DNA from: Endozoicomonas sp965261315
GTDB taxonomy: Bacteria > Pseudomonadota > Gammaproteobacteria > Pseudomonadales > Endozoicomonadaceae
Length of the DNA: 64,000 bases
Assembly: GCA_965261315.1 (NCBI GenBank)
Contig: CBDHDM010000107.1
Span: forward strand, 13,524 to 77,523
Reading direction: 5' to 3'
Shown here: piece by piece, positions 27,546 to 36,725 of the stretch
Position numbering within the stretch: the first letter of the stretch is position 1
Layout: the number at the start of each line of letters is the position of its first letter
Made by a program: the position numbers and the translations under genes
Notes under the pieces: model-generated
What the model saw: the letters and a program-made list of their open reading frames with translations, nothing else
What the model was told of the DNA's origin: nothing
Databases searched by the model: none

Positions 27546-29019
27546 TTAGTTAAGGCAAGTTTTTCCAATTACCGGAATATCCAGAGGGTCGCAGTTATAA
27601 ATCAGCCTTCCCCGGTCACCATGGAGATAATCAAGTGAAATTGCCGAACGAGCGGATGGAGCCATACTGGTCGCCGCCTCATTCTGAAGTTCAGAGAGTG
27701 GTCGTGGGTAACTGGCCCAGTCTTTGGGTGGATGCCAGCCTGGCGGTGAGGCGATTCTGGCTCTTGTGCCATTGATTGGATATAGAGCCCGACGATCCAG
27801 AATGGCCTGGGCCATTTTCCCAACCCTTCGGGGATGTTCGCTGGCCAGATTATTGTATTCACCAGGATCGTCCGCAACATTGTAGAGCTCATGGGTTACC
27901 GTCGTGGCCAAGGGTTCCATCGTCACCCACTGTACCAGTTTCCAGTCACCATCAATGGCAGTAAAGCCAAATGAGTTATAGATAGGGATTTCGGATGCAA
28001 AGAAAATGCTCTCATCCCTGGATACCTCCTTATTCTCCAGCAGGGCAGGCATCATATTTATGCCATCGAACTCCAGTTCATTTTGAGGCTTAATGCCCGC
28101 GGCAGCTGCCAGAGATGGAAAGACATCCATAACCGTCATGGTCTGTTCCAGGTTAGAACCTTCCGGAACTTTCTCAGGCCAGCGGATCAGTGAAACAACC
28201 CGGATTCCACCCTCATACACTTCAAACCCCGGAGAGTTTAGCCAGTTTGGATATTTTATCGGAAGGGCTTCGGGCTGGAGGCCGTTCATCTTTCATGTCG
28301 GCGTATTTGGCCACCAGATCATCCGGAGCTGCCAAAGGTTCGTGGGGAGCCAGAAAGGGAAGATAGAGAAAGAAGGGCCGGTTTTTATCCCGGTTCTTAA
28401 TCCACTCTGAAGAGTGATCTGCCAGCATAAAGGTCTCATAACCTTCCATACCGCCATTATCACCCTTAACAGAGTTAGCCAGAGACTTACCATTCTCCTG
28501 AAAGTCTGCCCCACCCAATGCATTGAAGGGAGGGTAATAACCGACATCGGTGTGTAGATGACCATAAAAATGATCAAACCCACGCTCGTTAGGGTGAAAG
28601 ACCTGTTGTGAGTGGCCAAGGTGCCATTTTCCAACAATAGCGGTTTGATAACCCGCAGCCTGGAAGCTTTCCGGCATAAAGTGTTCGTCCGTACGAACGC
28701 CACCACTATCCCAGGGCAGCAGAACACTGTAGCCAACACCAAGGCGCATGGGATCCCGTCCTGTCATCAGTGCCGCACGGGTAGGGGAACAGGTCGGCGC
28801 AGTATAGAACCGATCAAGGGTCATGCCTTCTTCTGCAAGACCTTCCAGCGATGGGGTTTCTATACCTGATCCCCTGAAACCGGGGTCTGCATAGCCGATA
28901 TCATCCGCCACCATAATGATGATATTCGGTTTATCCGGAACCGGTGGGTTATTTTCGGCAAGTGCTGGGAGGGTGACAGCAACAGCAGCTGCGAGAGCAG
29001 TTTTTATTATTATTTTCAT
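27546..29019 (-). pseudogene. Arylsulfatase-like gene with internal deletion and frameshift
   Basis: The N-terminal part (start 29019) has a signal peptide and sulfatase motifs: NIIIMVADDIGYAD with metal-binding Asp pair, then CSPTRAALMTGR, the C-x-P/S-x-R site whose Cys becomes formylglycine, and GKWHLGH. It reaches KYADMKDER, then leaves frame and stops at 28222. The C-terminal part resumes in another frame with VYEGGIRVVSLIRWPEKVP and DGDWKLV. The stretch normally lying between them, with the second metal site (SDNGG-type), is absent, so roughly 70-80 residues were lost together with the frame. Active enzyme is not expected. It is last in the run with the dehydrogenase, DUF4260 and old-yellow-enzyme genes. 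An anaerobic-type maturase was not seen. Confidence 0.8.
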
Positions 29020-29042
29020 TCGTAGCGCTCTTTTTAATAGAC

Positions 29043-29909
<867 letters not shown>

Positions 29910-29930
29910 TGTCAGGTTAACTCAGTCAAG

Positions 29931-30320
29931 TTATTTCAGCAGGGGAGTATCAACTGGTAGCTGATTCGTCCCCAGATCGGTGTGGCAGAAGCTATCTTCA
30001 TATTTCAAGCCCCAACCAATGGTACGGTCGAATGCACAGTGAGCTAGCCAAACTAGGCCTATTTGCTGCGCCATCGGGATCTCAATGGTAAGCCCTGCAA
30101 CCAGCAAAAGGGTTGGCCAGATAAAGCAATGCACCAGGTTATAGGTAAATGCGCCAAATGACTTGCTTCTGAGATAGCCCAATATGGAGAGATCGGGCAA
30201 GGCAAAGGTCAGGGCGAAAAACAGCCATGAAAAGCCAAAATAGTGGTACAGGTAGAGGCTACAGGCCAGAACCGCCGCTGCTTCCAACCGCTTCTGAATC
30301 GTCGGATCAGTAAACTTCAT
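29931..30320 (-). CDS. DUF4260 family membrane protein
   Basis: 129 residues from ATG 30320 (MKFTDPTIQKRLEA), which overlaps the stop of the upstream oxidoreductase gene as ATGA, pointing to translational coupling; a longer frame exists upstream but lies inside that gene. Three to four hydrophobic helices and the family pattern are visible: LFFALTFALPDLSILGYL, YNLVHCFIWP, WLAHCAFDRTIGWGLKY and HTDLG. The family's biochemical role is unknown. It is probably an inner-membrane protein expressed with the flavin oxidoreductase. Confidence 0.8.
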   Translation of the reverse strand: MKFTDPTIQKRLEAAAVLACSLYLYHYFGFSWLFFALTFALPDLSILGYLRSKSFGAFTYNLVHCFIWPTLLLVAGLTIEIPMAQQIGLVWLAHCAFDRTIGWGLKYEDSFCHTDLGTNQLPVDTPLLK

Positions 30321-31537
30321 GCAACCTGTTCCTGCTTGATGTTCAACGGACAGTGAACGCCACCAGGCACTTCGATTGTCGTCACGCAACGGTTGCAATG
30401 GGTGCAGCCATTTACATAGTGACCTTGCTGAACCATGGCATTTTTGACGTAATCAGGGTCTTTAATTAGCGCACGACCAATCTGAACAAAATCGATGCCT
30501 TCAGCCATGACCGTTTCCAGGCTTTCCATGGTGTGGCAGCCACCGATATAAACCAACTGGGCATTTTTTACCCGGTCGCGAACCCGCTTACAGCCTTCCA
30601 GAAAATAGAGTTCTTCGTAGGGGTATTCCTTGAACATCTTTGGCCCCATAAATTTGAAGGCGGCCTTCATAATAGGATTTGTTTGAGACTCTGCCATCCC
30701 CTCAGCAATGGAATCGCCCCGGAACATGTGCATCACGTTGTAGCTACTGGTGCCGCCACTGGTAATCAGGGCATCGATACCGCCTTTATCAAGATGGGCC
30801 GCCACTTCAATGGCTTCATCCCGAGATAAGCCGCCACGAACCGCATCAGTCAGCCCCATTTTTCCCAGAATTGGAAAATCATCACCAACCGCTTTACGGA
30901 CTGCTTCAAGGGCTCGAAGGGGAAGGCGCATGCGGTTTTCAAGGCTGCCACCGTAACGGTCAGTCCGTTTGTTGGTCTTGGGGCTAATAAACTGGCTCAG
31001 GCCATAGCCATGACCAAAATGCACCTCGATGGCATCAAAACCAATATCCTTCATTATTAAGCCAGCCTCATAATAAGTGCTGACCATGTAGTCGATGTCT
31101 TTCTCGGTCATGGCATCGGACCAGGGCTTGCCAACCGTTAAACCCAGAGGGTTCACCATGGCAGTTGGTCCTTGTGGGCGTTTCAATCGTTGGAGCTTAC
31201 GATTTTTGGAGAAGTGACCACAGTGTGCCATCTGTCCGGAGACTTTAGCCCCTGTGGATTTCAGGTCGGCAAGCATATCGCCCAGAGGCTTACGGACGTA
31301 GTCGCCCATATACATCATCTGGTCATTGACCCGACCATCAGGGTCTGTCGTGCAATAACCGATGGTAGTCATGCCAACACCGCCATCACAAAACTGTCGA
31401 TGAAACTTATGCAAAGCCTCACCGGGAATGCCATCCGGTGTCTTACCTTCAAAGGTGGCAGCCTTGATGATACGGTTACGAAGTTCAAGAGTTCCCAGCT
31501 TTGCGGGGCTGAATGCTTTCTGGAGTAGTGGACTCAT
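30317..31537 (-). CDS. NADH:flavin oxidoreductase (old yellow enzyme family)
   Basis: 406 residues. A TIM-barrel FMN enzyme: LRNRIIKAATFE at the N-terminus, GQMAHCGHFS, the substrate-binding pair HFGHGYGLSQF with SPKTNKRTDRYGG downstream, and QIGRALIKDPD near the phosphate site. The C-terminal CTHCNRC ... HCPL Cys pattern resembles the [4Fe-4S] site of the 2,4-dienoyl-CoA reductase / trimethylamine dehydrogenase branch, but the second dinucleotide domain of those larger enzymes is missing. Substrate unknown. It is first in a run with DUF4260, SDR and sulfatase genes and divergent from a TetR regulator that probably controls it. Confidence 0.85.
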   Translation of the reverse strand: MSPLLQKAFSPAKLGTLELRNRIIKAATFEGKTPDGIPGEALHKFHRQFCDGGVGMTTIGYCTTDPDGRVNDQMMYMGDYVRKPLGDMLADLKSTGAKVSGQMAHCGHFSKNRKLQRLKRPQGPTAMVNPLGLTVGKPWSDAMTEKDIDYMVSTYYEAGLIMKDIGFDAIEVHFGHGYGLSQFISPKTNKRTDRYGGSLENRMRLPLRALEAVRKAVGDDFPILGKMGLTDAVRGGLSRDEAIEVAAHLDKGGIDALITSGGTSSYNVMHMFRGDSIAEGMAESQTNPIMKAAFKFMGPKMFKEYPYEELYFLEGCKRVRDRVKNAQLVYIGGCHTMESLETVMAEGIDFVQIGRALIKDPDYVKNAMVQQGHYVNGCTHCNRCVTTIEVPGGVHCPLNIKQEQVA

Positions 31538-31568
31538 TTTCTTATTGTTCTAATTTATGTAATGATGA

Positions 31569-31583
31569 TGCATAAGTTATGCA
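31569..31583. promoter_or_regulatory. Probable TetR operator
   Basis: Perfect palindrome TGCATAA-G-TTATGCA in the ~100-base gap between the oxidoreductase and TetR genes. A further half-site TTGCATAAA follows at 31590-31598. The position suits simultaneous control of both divergent genes. Confidence 0.6.
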
Positions 31584-31640
31584 ATAGGGTTGCATAAATC
31601 AACTTTTTTATGAATTTATGAGAAGGGTTGCTGTAGAGCT

Positions 31641-32225
31641 GTGGTGGACAAAAGAAAAACTCAGGCAGAGAGAAGGGCTGAAACACGACAACAGGTTCTG
31701 GATAGCGCCTGTCGGTTATTCGGCAAAAATGGCTATAACAATACTTCTCTGGAAGAGATCGCCAGTGACTGCGGCCTGACTACCCGTCCTGTATACCACT
31801 ACTTTGGTAACAAACTGGCGCTCTTTCAGGCGGTCAATGACGTGATGGCATCAAGGATTCTTGCCATCCAGCGTGAACCACGATCTGGCGACAAGGCCGC
31901 TAGATTCATGGCAATCTGGCAGGCATTTCTGGATCTCTGTGATGATCCGGGGTTCAGGCAGGTGGTTCTTATCGACAGTCCGACAATTTTGGGACGCGAG
32001 CGCTGGAAGAAAAGCCCCGTGACAGCCCGGGCAGAAAGCCTGCTGATGAATCAGCAGGAAGAAGGGGGGATGGGTCATTATCGGCAAAAGCTGCTGAGTA
32101 GAATGGCTATTGCCGCAATGGCAGAAGCAGCATTGATGATTGCTGAAGCAGATGATATTCAAATGGCAAAGCAGGAAGCCAGAGAGGTGGTAAGTTCAAT
32201 TCTGGCAAGAATTATAATGCCATAG
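31641..32225 (+). CDS. TetR/AcrR family repressor
   Basis: 194 residues, GTG start (31641 or 31644). The N-terminal helix-turn-helix is typical: RQQVLDSACRLFGKNGYNNTSLEEIA followed by YYFGNKLALF-like YHYFGNKLALFQ, residues ~15-60. The C-terminal ligand domain is variable and all-helical, so the inducer cannot be told. It is divergent from the old-yellow-enzyme operon across a palindromic gap, suggesting control of that operon. The next gene begins immediately after its stop codon. Confidence 0.88.
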   Translation: MVDKRKTQAERRAETRQQVLDSACRLFGKNGYNNTSLEEIASDCGLTTRPVYHYFGNKLALFQAVNDVMASRILAIQREPRSGDKAARFMAIWQAFLDLCDDPGFRQVVLIDSPTILGRERWKKSPVTARAESLLMNQQEEGGMGHYRQKLLSRMAIAAMAEAALMIAEADDIQMAKQEAREVVSSILARIIMP

Positions 32226-33080
32226 ATGAAAATTGAACTTTTCCTTGAATATCCAGTCGAAACTGAGCACAGTTTTTTAAGTGAGCAGAGGTTTAAGCAT
32301 ATGTTCCCGGCGATCTCGAAGATGTCTACTTACTATACGTCGGGCTTTGAAAGTGATCATGCGCGAGCCAGTAAAGAAACGGCCTCAAAACCAGTATCAA
32401 ATCCCTATGCTGAATTCAGCACCCAATACGCTAAGCAGAGAGCGGCTCGAGTTTTTGAAGATGTAACATCTTTTCTGAACTCGACACAAACCAATACGGG
32501 GGATGGAGTAGCGCTTCGTCGTTTACTTCGCGACAGGCTTGTCGGCCCCTCAAGTAAATACGATGGTTCTGCTTTTCAGCAACCCAGTACAAAATACGTA
32601 GAGCAGAGGGCGGCTAAAATCCTTAAAGGTGTAGATTCTTTTTTGACGTCCCAACACACAACTCTCCGGGATGGTGTAGTTCTTCGCCGTTTACTTCGCG
32701 ACAGGTTTGTGAGCACCTTATCCACGAACAGAGATCCTGTTGTTAAACAACCAAAAAAACATGATGCCTCGAGTCGCCCATATTTGGGCGCTCCATCAGC
32801 CTTTATAGAATTAACAAAGCATTACGCGAAGATTGTAGAAGGCCTGTTTGACTTCCAAACAAAAAAAATTGCAACCAGACTTATGCTCAAAGGTATTATT
32901 TCGAGTGGAGAGTTTCTGAAAATCTACTGCTCAGGAAAAGATCAACCAGCAATGGCGCTTCTTGATACCTTAACAACATCTAGTGCTCTTAGAGCATCAC
33001 CTGATCTTGTCGCTTCTCAATTTAAAGAAGCATTAAGAATTGTAAACCCTGATTTAGCCAGAGAAATCTACCCCAGTTAG
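32226..33080 (+). CDS. Unrecognised protein with tandem repeats and C-terminal CARD-like domain
   Basis: 284 residues if the ATG directly after the TetR stop is used; the ATG at 32301 (MFPAISKMS) has a better ribosome site (AGAGG) and may be the true start. Residues ~65-175 hold two copies of a ~56-residue unit; both have an S-T-x-Y-x-x-Q-R-A-A start and end in LRRLLRDR. Residues ~195-284 read like a six-helix CARD (death-fold) domain: TKHYAKIVEG, KIATRLMLKGIISSGEFLKI, QPAMALLDTLT, SQFKEALRIVNPDLAREI. The 'IIS..E' turn and the final 'F..AL....NPDLA..I' are the positions most conserved in animal CARDs. No signal peptide or secretion signal is evident. The CARD call is pattern recognition only. 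The next gene ends in a similar domain. Confidence 0.5.
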   Translation: MKIELFLEYPVETEHSFLSEQRFKHMFPAISKMSTYYTSGFESDHARASKETASKPVSNPYAEFSTQYAKQRAARVFEDVTSFLNSTQTNTGDGVALRRLLRDRLVGPSSKYDGSAFQQPSTKYVEQRAAKILKGVDSFLTSQHTTLRDGVVLRRLLRDRFVSTLSTNRDPVVKQPKKHDASSRPYLGAPSAFIELTKHYAKIVEGLFDFQTKKIATRLMLKGIISSGEFLKIYCSGKDQPAMALLDTLTTSSALRASPDLVASQFKEALRIVNPDLAREIYPS

Positions 33081-33161
33081 AGAGGGGGCCACCAATCAAG
33101 TTTAATTGAACTTCTTAATGAGTTTATGGACAAATAATGACTTCAGTCAGACATTAGAAAT

Positions 33162-33700
33162 GTGAATTTAAAAATGAATATCAATAGTATTACAGCACAG
33201 TCAAGACAATACACTGCGCCTCCGCCATATTCAGAAGTGGAGCCAGATACTGTATTAAACCTGCTCAGTCAGACTGTTGCAAATCAAAGCTTGAGTGAAG
33301 GGTTTTTAAAAAGATTTGGAGAGCGGGCAATAAAGATAATAGAAGATGGAATACCATCATTAATACATTAATAAATAGAGATTCCCAGGCCCAGAGTAAT
33401 TTGAGCAATGATTGGGATCAACACCCAGCATTCAATAAAATGAGATCTAATTTCAGTAAAATAGACGAAAATATTTATTTACACGGTCTCTTGTTTACCG
33501 ACCTTTATGCCAATCATGTAATTTCTCAAAAGGAGAAAGAGAAAATAGATAGCGCAGGAACTCATTCAGAAAAGTTAGGGATACTCTTTAACACGATTAC
33601 TCGGCCTTCTGAGGAGCGGGGAGATCCGAATGAAGTTGTTTTAAAATTCAAAGACGCTCTAATTAATAACGGGCAAGAATATGTCGCCAGAGATATTTAA
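33162..33700 (+). pseudogene. Second CARD-like protein with PPxY motif, apparently frameshifted
   Basis: Two frames seem to belong to one gene. The first (start GTG 33162 or ATG 33174) encodes ~65 residues with APPPYSEVEPD, a proline-rich PPxY motif as bound by eukaryotic WW domains, and stops at 33371. The second is open from well upstream and continues to 33700; adding one base near 33363-33366 would join PSLI to NTLINRDSQAQSN and give one ~179-residue protein. Its last ~85 residues fit a CARD-like six-helix pattern: FNKMRSNFSKIDENI, LLFTDLYANHVISQKEKEKI, HSEKLGILFNTI, VVLKFKDALINNGQEYVARDI. If instead translated separately, the second part could start at TTG 33401. The region is AT-richer than the housekeeping genes around it. 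No known gene was recognised. Confidence 0.45.
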
Positions 33701-33708
33701 AATGTAAA

Positions 33709-33729
33709 AGCCCGCTGCTCAAGCGGGCT
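33709..33729. terminator. Bidirectional terminator
   Basis: Perfect 8-bp stem AGCCCGCT / AGCGGGCT with a 5-base loop, A-rich on the left and T-poor on the plus right, TTTT when read from aceA on the minus strand. It separates the CARD-like gene from convergent aceA. Confidence 0.85.
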
Positions 33730-33740
33730 AAAATTTACAA

Positions 33741-35057
33741 TCAGAATTGCTCTTCTTCAGTAGAACCGGTCAGGGCTGTTACTGAAGACTGACCACCCTG
33801 AATTACCGTGGTCATATCATCAAAGTAGCCTGTACCTACTTCCTGCTGGTGGGCAACGAAGGTGTAGCCTTTTTCTGCCGCAGCAAACTCTGGCTCCTGA
33901 ACCATTTCTACATAATGCTTCATACCTTCGCCCTGGGCGTAGTTATGAGCCAGTTCAAACATGTTGTACCACATGTTATGGATACCGGCGAGGGTAATGA
34001 ACTGGTACTTGTAGCCCATATCGCTCAGTTCCTGCTGGAATTTGGCGATGGTGGCATCGTCCAGGTTCTTCTTCCAGTTAAAGGAAGGGGAGCAGTTATA
34101 AGCCAGCAATTGATCAGGGTATTCAGCTTTGATGGCGTCAGCAAACTTGCGTGCTTCATCCAGATCCGGTGTTGCCGTTTCACACCACAGCAGGTCAGCG
34201 TATGGCGCATAAGCCAGACCACGGGCGATTGCCTGATCGATTCCAGCCTTGGTGCGGAAGAAACCTTCAGCGGTTCTTTCTCCGGTCAGGAAAGGCGCAT
34301 CGTATGGATCACAGTCAGACGTGATCAGGTCAGCAGCGTTGGCATCTGTCCTGGCCAATACAATAGCCGGTACATCTGCCACGTCGGCTGCCAGTCGGGC
34401 AGCGGTCAGTTTTTGAACCGCTTCCTGTGTAGGTACAAGCACTTTACCACCCATATGACCGCATTTTTTGACGGAAGCCAGCTGATCTTCAAAATGAACA
34501 CCCGCCGCACCAGCCTCGATCATGGCCTTCATCAACTCATAGGCATTAAGAACACCACCGAAACCGGCTTCGGCATCGGCAACAATAGGTGCAAACATGT
34601 CTACATAACTTTCATCATCCGATGTTTTACCCGTTTTCCATTGAACCTGATCTGCACGACGGAAACTGTTATTAATGCGCTTAACCACGGCAGGCACAGA
34701 ATCAACCGGGTAGAGCGACTGGTCAGGGTACATGGTACTGGCGCTGTTGTTGTCTGCTGCAACCTGCCAGCCGGAAAGATAGATCGCCTCAATACCTGCC
34801 TTTACCTGCTGAACCGCCTGCCCACCAGTCAATGCACCCAGACAGTTTACATACCCTTTTTTTGCCTGATTCCCGTATACCAGGTCCCAGAGTTTCTCTG
34901 CACCCTGTCTGGCGATGGTGTTCTCAATATTAATGGAGCCTCTCAGGCGAACTACGTCTTCTGCCGTATAGGTTCTCGTTACATTTTTCCAGCGAGGATT
35001 TTCTGCCCAGTCTTTTTCGATGCGGGCGATTTCTTCAGAGCGGTTGTAGCGAGCCAT
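33741..35057 (-). CDS. aceA: Isocitrate lyase
   Basis: 438 residues, the normal class I length (E. coli 434). It splits isocitrate into glyoxylate and succinate, the first step of the glyoxylate shunt. The catalytic loop KKCGHMGGK is intact with its Cys, and ADAEAGFGG (Mg2+ binding), ARTDANAA and NCSPSFNWKK are all present. It works with malate synthase G encoded at 38548-40728 and competes with Icd. A ribosome site (GGGAGGAAAATAAG) precedes the ATG. It is divergent from a LysR gene that may regulate it. Confidence 0.95.
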   Translation of the reverse strand: MARYNRSEEIARIEKDWAENPRWKNVTRTYTAEDVVRLRGSINIENTIARQGAEKLWDLVYGNQAKKGYVNCLGALTGGQAVQQVKAGIEAIYLSGWQVAADNNSASTMYPDQSLYPVDSVPAVVKRINNSFRRADQVQWKTGKTSDDESYVDMFAPIVADAEAGFGGVLNAYELMKAMIEAGAAGVHFEDQLASVKKCGHMGGKVLVPTQEAVQKLTAARLAADVADVPAIVLARTDANAADLITSDCDPYDAPFLTGERTAEGFFRTKAGIDQAIARGLAYAPYADLLWCETATPDLDEARKFADAIKAEYPDQLLAYNCSPSFNWKKNLDDATIAKFQQELSDMGYKYQFITLAGIHNMWYNMFELAHNYAQGEGMKHYVEMVQEPEFAAAEKGYTFVAHQQEVGTGYFDDMTTVIQGGQSSVTALTGSTEEEQF

Positions 35058-35212
35058 CTTATTTTCCTCCCCCGGGAAGCGAGGTGTAGTTATACGACTA
35101 TTTATTCATAAAAAATGAAATAATTCAAACAATCGTTTGATTTACGATATCCATCCTAAACACCTGAGAAAGATTCTGGTAATTTATAAGCGTTATCTCG
35201 GGTATTTATAAA

Positions 35213-36145
35213 ATGAATATTGCACGTGTTGATCTGAATCTGATGGTTTATCTGGATGTCCTGCTGAGGGAGCGGAATGTTACCCGCGCAGCAGAACAAC
35301 TGGGTATCACCCAGCCTGCCATGAGTAACGGACTTCGTCGGCTTCGTGAATTGTTTGGCGATCCTTTATTAATAAGAACCAGTGAAGGTATGACTCCGAC
35401 TGAGCGAGCTCTGGAGCTACAGCCGTTGATCCGGGAAGCGTTGCTGGCCATGGAAAAGACAATCCAGCCCAAGGAAAAGTTTGATCCACAAAACAGTCAG
35501 CGGGTATTCCGTATCATGGCATCGGACTACGCTGAGTCAACTCTGATCCCACTGGTTTTGAAGCAAGTGCGTTCGCTGGCTCCGTACGTCACACTTGATG
35601 TATTAACGCCCAGCGATGTCAGTTTTCATGATGTAGAGCAGGGCTGGATTGATATGGCGATTAACCGCTTTGACAGTTTGCCACAGTCATTTTATCAATC
35701 TCGCGTATGGCAGGATGATTTCTCCTGTGTGGTCAGTAAAGAAAACCCGATACTGAAATGCTTCACCCTGGATAGCTATCTGGAAGCCCAGCATATCTGG
35801 GCGAGTAAGACTGGAATGGGGGTTGGCGTTGGGGTTAATCCCGAAGATGTGCAGCGGTTAGGATGGGTTGATGAAGCATTGGCTGCCGTTGGCAAAAAAC
35901 GTAAAATCAGCGTTTTTACTCGGCATTATCAGGTTGCGATGCTCCTTTCTGCACAGAATGAATTGATCGCGACGCTGCCAAGCCGTCTTGCAGATATAGA
36001 ACGTTTTAATAGCTCGCTGGCAGTTGTCAGGCCTCCTTTTGAGATTCCTTCCTTTGATTTGTCGATGGCCTGGAGTCCTTTATTACATCATGATTCTGCA
36101 CATCAGTGGCTGAGAAATATCATTAAATCAGAGGCGATCGACTGA
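35213..36145 (+). CDS. LysR-family transcriptional regulator
   Basis: 310 residues. The N-terminal helix-turn-helix is clear: LNLMVYLDVLLRERNVTRAAEQLGITQPAMSNGLRRLRELFGDPLL, residues ~8-52. The rest is a LysR substrate-binding domain of the NodD/NahR-like subgroup (DPLLIRTSEGMTPTERA). It is divergent from aceA over a 155-base gap containing both promoters, so control of the glyoxylate shunt is a reasonable inference; no classical T-N11-A box was singled out. Confidence 0.88.
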   Translation: MNIARVDLNLMVYLDVLLRERNVTRAAEQLGITQPAMSNGLRRLRELFGDPLLIRTSEGMTPTERALELQPLIREALLAMEKTIQPKEKFDPQNSQRVFRIMASDYAESTLIPLVLKQVRSLAPYVTLDVLTPSDVSFHDVEQGWIDMAINRFDSLPQSFYQSRVWQDDFSCVVSKENPILKCFTLDSYLEAQHIWASKTGMGVGVGVNPEDVQRLGWVDEALAAVGKKRKISVFTRHYQVAMLLSAQNELIATLPSRLADIERFNSSLAVVRPPFEIPSFDLSMAWSPLLHHDSAHQWLRNIIKSEAID

Positions 36146-36237
36146 GCTGGCTGCTTAAAAATCACGCACAAAAACACTAATTAACATCCATAAACATATA
36201 TAACTGTTATCCGTTGTTACTGTATGTTCTAATCTGA

Positions 36238-36265
36238 CTGATTTCGCTGATTTGTGCGAAATCAG
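36238..36265. promoter_or_regulatory. Inverted repeat upstream of the 43-residue gene
   Basis: Perfect 9-bp arms CTGATTTCG and CGAAATCAG around a 10-base loop, 60 bases before the mini-gene start. It may be an operator or a 5' leader hairpin. Confidence 0.5.
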
Positions 36266-36325
36266 AGGTGCTGAGTTGTCATCCTTAGCAGAAGTATAAA
36301 ATCAGTTGGATAACAGGAGATAAAA

Positions 36326-36457
36326 ATGGATTGGCTGAGTGATTTGGAAGCTGAGCATGCACTGTATGATGTTGCTGAAGAGTGCAAGGGGTTTATGGCC
36401 GAGTCGTACTACTTGTTAATTTCTGAGCAGCAGCAGGGTGTTGTTCTGGACGACTGA
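36326..36457 (+). CDS. Small acidic 43-residue protein
   Basis: Short gene not matched to a family. The ATG has an excellent ribosome site (ACAGGAGA, five bases spacing), and the stop is followed by a strong 14-bp terminator hairpin, so the unit looks complete and real. The product (MDWLSDLEAEHALYDVAEEC, then a Tyr-Tyr-Leu-Leu segment and an acidic VVLDD tail) is strongly acidic with a single Cys, one probable amphipathic helix and no membrane segment. Codon choice is like that of neighbouring genes. A role as a small regulator or peptide precursor is possible but not supported directly. Confidence 0.6.
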   Translation: MDWLSDLEAEHALYDVAEECKGFMAESYYLLISEQQQGVVLDD

Positions 36458-36487
36458 TGTACTCGGTAGAGTACTGATTTTCCTCAG

Positions 36488-36530
36488 AAACCCTTTTCCT
36501 TTGTGACTTTTATTAAGGAAAAGGGTTTTT
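36488..36530 (+). terminator. Strong terminator of the mini-gene
   Basis: Perfect 14-bp stem, left arm 36488-36501 and right arm 36515-36528, 13-base loop, continued by T. Confidence 0.9.
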
Positions 36531-36725
36531 TATGTGTTCGCGACCTTCAAAGAATAACGCCTCCTATTGTCTTTTTAGTCATTTCCCCGTGTTTCACCGG
36601 CTAAAACACTCTTACTGGCTAGATTTAGTCCACTCTGTTGTCATGATGGACAATCACATGCTTGCAAGTCACTCTCATAAAGAGATGCTCACTACCATGG
36701 GAAACGTTTAAAAAGCCAGTAGATA

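Noticed and set aside
33345..33401. Programmed ribosomal frameshift in the CARD-like gene
   Set aside because: No slippery heptamer followed by a stem or an internal Shine-Dalgarno was found; an indel or two genes is simpler.
32226..33700. A toxin-antitoxin pair reading of the two small genes
   Set aside because: Spacing, sizes and lack of any toxin or antitoxin motif do not fit; shared C-terminal fold is a better explanation.
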